Source: Whalleya microplaca (lineage: Eukaryota > Ascomycota > Sordariomycetes > Xylariales > Xylariaceae). From it: a stretch of DNA of 64,000 bases. The DNA lies in the NCBI GenBank assembly GCA_022497155.1, contig MU385789.1, positions 1 through 64,000 on the forward strand, given 5' to 3'. The notes under the pieces were generated by a model, which worked only from the letters and a program-made list of their open reading frames with translations, did no database searches and was not told where the DNA came from. A program made the position numbers and the translations under genes. Positions 58,601-64,000 of the stretch are shown here, in pieces (within the stretch, counting starts at the first letter, position 1; every line of letters starts with the position of its first letter).

Positions 58601-61600
58601 TAATTAACGCATAATATACAATCTATATACAATAATAAACTGTAACTTCTAAAAATGCCCGCATTTTAAAAACATTACTATAAAATAACCATTCCGTAAT
58701 TTTAATAACCTTAGCTTAATCAGGGGAACGACTATTAATACCGTACAAATAGCCGATAATAACGGCGGCGTTTTTACACCAATCGCTTTTCTCCGCACTA
58801 ACTATAACTCCCGCTAGTTCAAAATTAAATAAAACATTATTAATATTTTTTAAATACTTATAAACAAATCGTCTTATTTCTAATGCGATCTCTTAATTAT
58901 CGTATCTCGTTTTTAGCCCTTTAACACCAATATTATCGAAAAATGGCTCACACTTATCGGGTATAAGGTCGAATAAAATCCGGGTAACAATATATAAAAA
59001 CTATACTACCGAATTAGTCCTTTCTTATAGCAAAATCGTCATCCGGAAAAGCCCGATTAGCGTCGAAAATATAATATAATCTTTACTAAATATAAATAAT
59101 AATATTTAATCATATCCTAAAAAAAAATCCACTATAAAAATTATTACTTACATAATAAATTCCTCCGCAAATTCGTTATAATTACTCGGAAAAAAGGCAT
59201 TTCGTATTTATATAATATTTAGTTTTATCGCCAAATTAATTAACCGAAAGTTTCCATTCTTTTTTTTAACCATAAATTAAACGTTACGATATAAGGCATA
59301 AAATTCTTCCAATATTCCATTCTTAAACCGATTCCGTAAAACATTTAAAACCCGTATCTTTAGTAGCGCTAAAATAAAAATTAATCTAACTTACTATATA
59401 TTATATAATATTATTTTAATCTTATATAAAAAAAACACTTCTTCCTTAATTCGGCCGATTTTTATAAAGTTTTAGGCCAGTACTATTTCTTATTAATAAA
59501 AAATCTCAATTAATATTACTTTCTTTTAATTTATAAGCTCTATATCTAACAACTTTATTTTAATAACGTCCAGGCGTTCTTTCGTCAATCTAATATCTCG
59601 CGGCGCGGAAACAAAACACGGAATAATACCCTTATATTCCTTATTTATTTTAAATATACTTTAGGGTTTAAAATTCGGCTCCATACTCTATAATATCGCT
59701 TGCTTCTAATTAATCGACCCTAAAGAAACTATACCATCCGATTCGGCATTATCGACTAAGTAAACTTTTTATACCTTTAGTTTATACATTATATATAACT
59801 TAATCTCGTTTTTCCGTAATATTTTTTTACGATATAATATTATACGCCACATTACCTATTTAAATTTCTTTCTAATAGTTTCCCGTAATAAGCCCAGTAA
59901 ATAATTATTAAATAGCGAAACTCATACTTAATCGCCATTCTAAAATATCTTATTAATAGCAATTTCTATCTATTTACCGACCTATTTTAAATTTAAGTTA
60001 TTTTAAACTACACTTTCAAACTTCGCTAGATTTATTATTGCCGTAACATTTTAAGGCCTTTATTTACTATCGACCTAACCCCTAGTATCGGCAGTTATTA
60101 ATTTTCCGAAAAATTAACAACGTCAGCTAGGGTTCGCTTAGCTAGCTTATTATATATAAAGAGTACCACAATCCTAACACTTCCGAAAAATATCGAAACT
60201 ATTAATAAGCCTCCTTTAGAGTAAATTATTATACGCGACTAAAAAATAAAATTAAAGCCGAAAAATAACGGAAATACGGCCTTAAAATTTCTAACCATAT
60301 AAATCAATAACGGCAAACTATAGCTTACTAACTATATAAGTCTTTCGATTAAGCTAAAGCTCCCAGTTCCATTATCTACTAATATATTAAAACCGGATTA
60401 CGTAATCTTAATTTTTCGCATAAATATCTAATACTTAAAAACGTATAATTACGTAATAATATTTAACTAGGCACCCGTATTAATAACCGCAGTAATTAAA
60501 TCCTTACATTTTCTAAAGCTAATTCTCACAATCAATTAAGGCAATAATCGGATATATACTCCAATATCCCGGATAAATACCGGCAGAAATATTATAATAA
60601 TTTAAGCAGCATTACCGGATACTATAAATACGTTATTAATCGATATATTCGTAAAGCTGTCCTAAAATTTACTAGGCGTAAAAACTAGTTATAATATACT
60701 TAATATAAAATTAGACTAAAATTACTATCTTTATTACCACTAATTAATTATTTCGGCTAAAAGGATATAAATTATCTCGTAAGGCTTCCGACCTATTTCA
60801 CCCGCTTTATCGAACAGGTATTAAAATAATGCCTCACTAAACCCCGTATAATACTTAATTAAATCATCCCATAAGACTTTAAATCTTTTCGCCGCATTCT
60901 TAGAAATCCTTTTCTTCTAATATTCCGAAATTAAAGCTAAAGCTAGTTAATTAAATATAATACTCTCTAATATATTAGTCTAAGTCTATTTTAACGTCTC
61001 TAAAACCGTTAAAAATAAAAGATTTAACTTTAATAGCACTTTATTAATCGTCCTCTTTATAAATACACTACTGTCTATATTTTTATACCTCTTTAATACT
61101 AAAACGTTAATCTTATTCTTACCTTTATACTAAAATAGCTTAATCACTACTTTATATACAGGATTCCCGCTTCCATTAATAATTAGTTCTTCTTAAAAAT
61201 AATCTTATAAGTTTATAAGTTCGTAAAAAATATTACCTTCTAAGCCCCTTATTCTAACACTATTAACTTTTAAATCTGTAGCTAATATTATTTCCGGGTT
61301 GCAATTTTATAAATCAACTATTAATCAAATAAAATTATAGTTTTATTTAAACTTTATATCTTTTTCGATTTTACTATACTTATAAAAATAATAATAAGCT
61401 AATTTCCGAATTTAAATACCGCATACCCTTATTTTATATAAAAATTATAAACAGGCCTAAATAATACCTTCTTTATTTATTTTACTTTCGGTAATTATAT
61501 ACCTAAAAAATAAAATATTCCTAATCTCGAGAACAGCTTAAAAACTTCCAATAAAATATCCCTTAAATTAATTATCGTATCGTATTACGTTATCGCGGCT

Positions 61601-63732
61601 TAACGACGCTATTAAGAAATAGATAGTAAAAAAGTAGCCTAATTTTCCGCAAAAAAAACAGGTATTTCAATTATATCCCTAAAATAATATCGGTTATAAT
61701 ATATATCGACTGTTCTAATTTTATCGGCTATTATACCCTTTATATTCTCCTCTTTTATTTAAAAACCCGGCGCAATAAATATTAAAAAATATATCCCCTG
61801 CTTTACGTCCTTAAGCATTTTGCTAAATAGAGGTTTCTCTTTATAAGGCATAATATTCTAATTTCGGTAACATTAATTAAAATTCCTTTATAAATATAAT
61901 AAAATTCTCGTTAGTTTTAAGCTATACAATAGATATTTATTTTATAAACTTAATTAAATCTTTTATTTCGTCTAGCTAAAAAAATAAAATCTCTCTTTTT
62001 AAAATAACCTTAAGCTACTTTAGGCTTACTAATAATAAACGGAACCGAACCGAACGTTAACAATTAACCGATTTATTCTTATATTATCGATCGGGCGAAA
62101 CCTATCGGATATTACAGCTGTTATAATTTATTAGGCCGACTATAATATCCGCCTATATATATATAACGTTTTAAGCTTCTTTATAATCTAGTTCGAAAAG
62201 CTCGTTATATAATTTTAAATAAAACTATATAATCCGCTTAATAACTTTCTAATCAATTTTTTATTATAAACTACTAACAAAAATAGCGTTTTATTTCTTA
62301 ATTTTCCCTTATTTCCGGACGTCCTTTACCCGAACCGAATAATCTAAAATATAATAATAAATTTCTATCGGTCTAAATAGTCTGTCACTTTCCTCCAGAT
62401 CTTTTAACCGTTCTATAAAAATCCTTATCTACTTTAGGTCATTAATTTTAAAATATCGCTTTAAAATTGCCTTTACTTCTTTCTAAATAATAACATTTTT
62501 TAATAAAGTTTCGATCCGTCGCTTATTAATCTAATTATTTATCTAGTATAATATTTCCTTAATCTTAACATTATTTTTTAAGCCGTATTTATCGAATACA
62601 TATATTACATTTTCGATCTAATTTATAACATTATTCCCATTAAATAAAAGCTATAAGTAGTTTCAAGAGTTTAACAACATAGCCGTTACCGTAAACCTAA
62701 TTCTTCCGGTTATAATAAATCGCTTTTAATCGGAAGCTATATCTTAATTTATAAGCTTTTTATCGATTTATATGTCTTTTATTATACTAAAAAATAAAGT
62801 CTTTTAGCTAATTATTTCTAATTAAATGTTTTAACTATATAATACCAAATCTCTCTTATCTTATTAGTACCTTTAATTAGTAATAAAGTTAATAATCCCT
62901 TAATTATCAGTTAATTAAAGAAATCTCTCTTTAACTATATCTAATATAGTTTAAAATATCTTATTATTTAATTATCTTAATTCTTTAGTCATACTTAATC
63001 TTAAGGAAATATAATTTATTCTTTTTAATCATACTAAGTTATAATTTTATAATATTTTAAATATAAGATTGTAACTATCCCTTAAGACGCTAATAATAGC
63101 CTTAAAGGTTAGGAGACTTTCAAAAAGAATCTTAATAACAAGTCGCCAATCTAGCCATCGTATTACATTAATTAATTAATTGTATAATAAGACTACCTAT
63201 AAGCTAGTCAAAAGCTCGGATATTATTCTCGTCACTCAAATTCCACCTTAATCCACCCTATAGGTTTGAACCGTAATACGTTTTCGTATACTATTTACTA
63301 TATACTTCATAATTTTCTAATCTTTTTTAATCTTTCGTACTACTAATTTTCTTATATTTAACTTACTTTATTAAAACTTATGCTTTTTTATATCTTCGTA
63401 TTACTATATTTTCGTACTTCTTATACTCTATATTCTTTATATCTTTATATCTTTATATTACTAACTTATTAATACATGTTATAAGTCTCTCATAAGTCTC
63501 TTTATTAATTTATTCATTCTTAATATTACTTTTTCATTTTAAATAATCGTTTACCGTTAGTTCTTTCTTTTAGTTAGTGCTTTTTTTTCATAAGTTCGGT
63601 TAGTTTAATAGTTTTAAAAATTTTACTAAAGTCCTTCTCTTTTAATCCTATCTTACTACTGCCTCCATTTGGACTATTCTTCTCGATTAATCAAAAAGGC
63701 AAAGAAGTTAAAGCCTATCCGGGAGAGCCAAA

Positions 63733-63959
63733 TATCTTAGGACAAAGTATTAGGGTAAAGGAGGTATTACTTCATAACTTCGCTAATCGGAAATAATCAA
63801 GGCGACGAAACAAAAAAGTCACTTATAATAGCGATTGATCGAAAGGAGAGATATATCTATTGTCGGCAATAAAACCGTCTAAGCTATATATATTCTATTT
63901 AAAAATAAAAGAAAAAGACAAGCGATATATATATGCCATAGCACACTAGCCCCATAACA
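63733..63959 (-). repeat. 5' LTR of the 52.5-64.0 kb gypsy element
   Basis: It begins TATCTTAGGACAAAGTA, the RIP-changed form of the left LTR, and ends CCCCATAACA. The length is identical (227 bp). Confidence 0.9.
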
Positions 63960-64000
63960 TTATTTAGCTAGCTAAATTTTTAAACTTTTATTTTAAAAAA

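Larger units (their letters stand above)
52470..63959 (-). mobile_element. long Ty3/gypsy retrotransposon, RIP-inactivated, 11.5 kb
   Basis: Two 227-bp LTRs (52470-52696 and 63733-63959) are flanked by TTAT (52466-52469 and 63960-63963; TTATT if the first T is counted outside). The element reads leftward. The minus strand at about 59300-58700 has reverse-transcriptase blocks of the fungal type: KKNGNFRLIN, then IPDKCEPFFDNIGVKG, where FFDNIG stands for the FLDDIG catalytic box (about 58917-58943), then AGVIVSAEKSDWCK. At about 57569-57588 CCLKCQ is the zinc-binding part of integrase. Gag should lie at about 61.5-63.5 kb. About 3 kb beyond integrase (52.7-55.7 kb) is unexplained. TpG is depleted far more than CpA on the plus strand. 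Confidence 0.9.

Noticed and set aside
1..64000. Starship giant transposon
   Set aside because: No DUF3435 tyrosine recombinase, and no typical cargo or terminal signature is visible in this window.

Overview
This is nuclear DNA of a filamentous ascomycete (Pezizomycotina). The protein genes carry short GT-AG introns of about 40-140 bases with CTAAC/CTGAC-type branch points, and the families are typical of moulds: a GH92 mannosidase, a Dal5-type MFS permease, a VIT/vWA protein, a LolT-like class V aminotransferase and small secreted proteins. Long blocks are extremely A+T-rich, stop-riddled and poor in CpA and/or TpG, the signature of repeat-induced point mutation (RIP). I cannot name the order or species.

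Layout: 1-180 is ordinary sequence; about 181-7267 is a RIP-destroyed repeat block; about 7.3-41.6 kb is a gene-bearing island of normal composition; about 41.6-64.0 kb is a second RIP-degraded block. The second block contains two complete but dead Ty3/gypsy elements, both reading leftward. One lies at 42874-50162 (two 215-bp LTRs, target duplication ATATT). The other lies at 52470-63959 (two 227-bp LTRs, target duplication TTAT or TTATT).

The island holds, in order: a 143-aa secreted protein (7639-8136); a D-tagatose/psicose 3-epimerase-like TIM barrel (12060-13091), convergent with a LolT-like PLP enzyme (13346-14879); a 2EXR/F-box-like protein with a basic tail (15926-16582); two unrecognised secreted proteins (17035-17935 and 19691-20470); a four-exon kinase-fold protein (24008-25229); an allantoate-permease-family transporter (27681-29231); a truncated GMC oxidoreductase (31186-31452); a secreted GH92 alpha-mannosidase (32307-34850), convergent with a VIT/vWA protein (34977-37770); and a full-length but broken gene of a fungal conserved family (38600-40934). 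Intergenic DNA contains a MULE-type MITE with a 9-bp target duplication, a solo LTR with a TCTAC duplication, a solo LTR nested inside an older repeat, and several short dispersed repeats.

The genes do not form an obvious pathway. The picture is an accessory compartment between two AT isochores, rich in secreted or carbohydrate/nutrient-related functions, where transposons and point mutation are eroding genes. No convincing new defence or mobile system was found. The most noteworthy signals are strand-asymmetric RIP that switches polarity at a GC-rich palindrome near 4.94 kb, the intact-splice/nonsense-ridden pseudogene at 38.6 kb, and a Ser-to-Tyr change in the MIDAS motif of the vWA protein.
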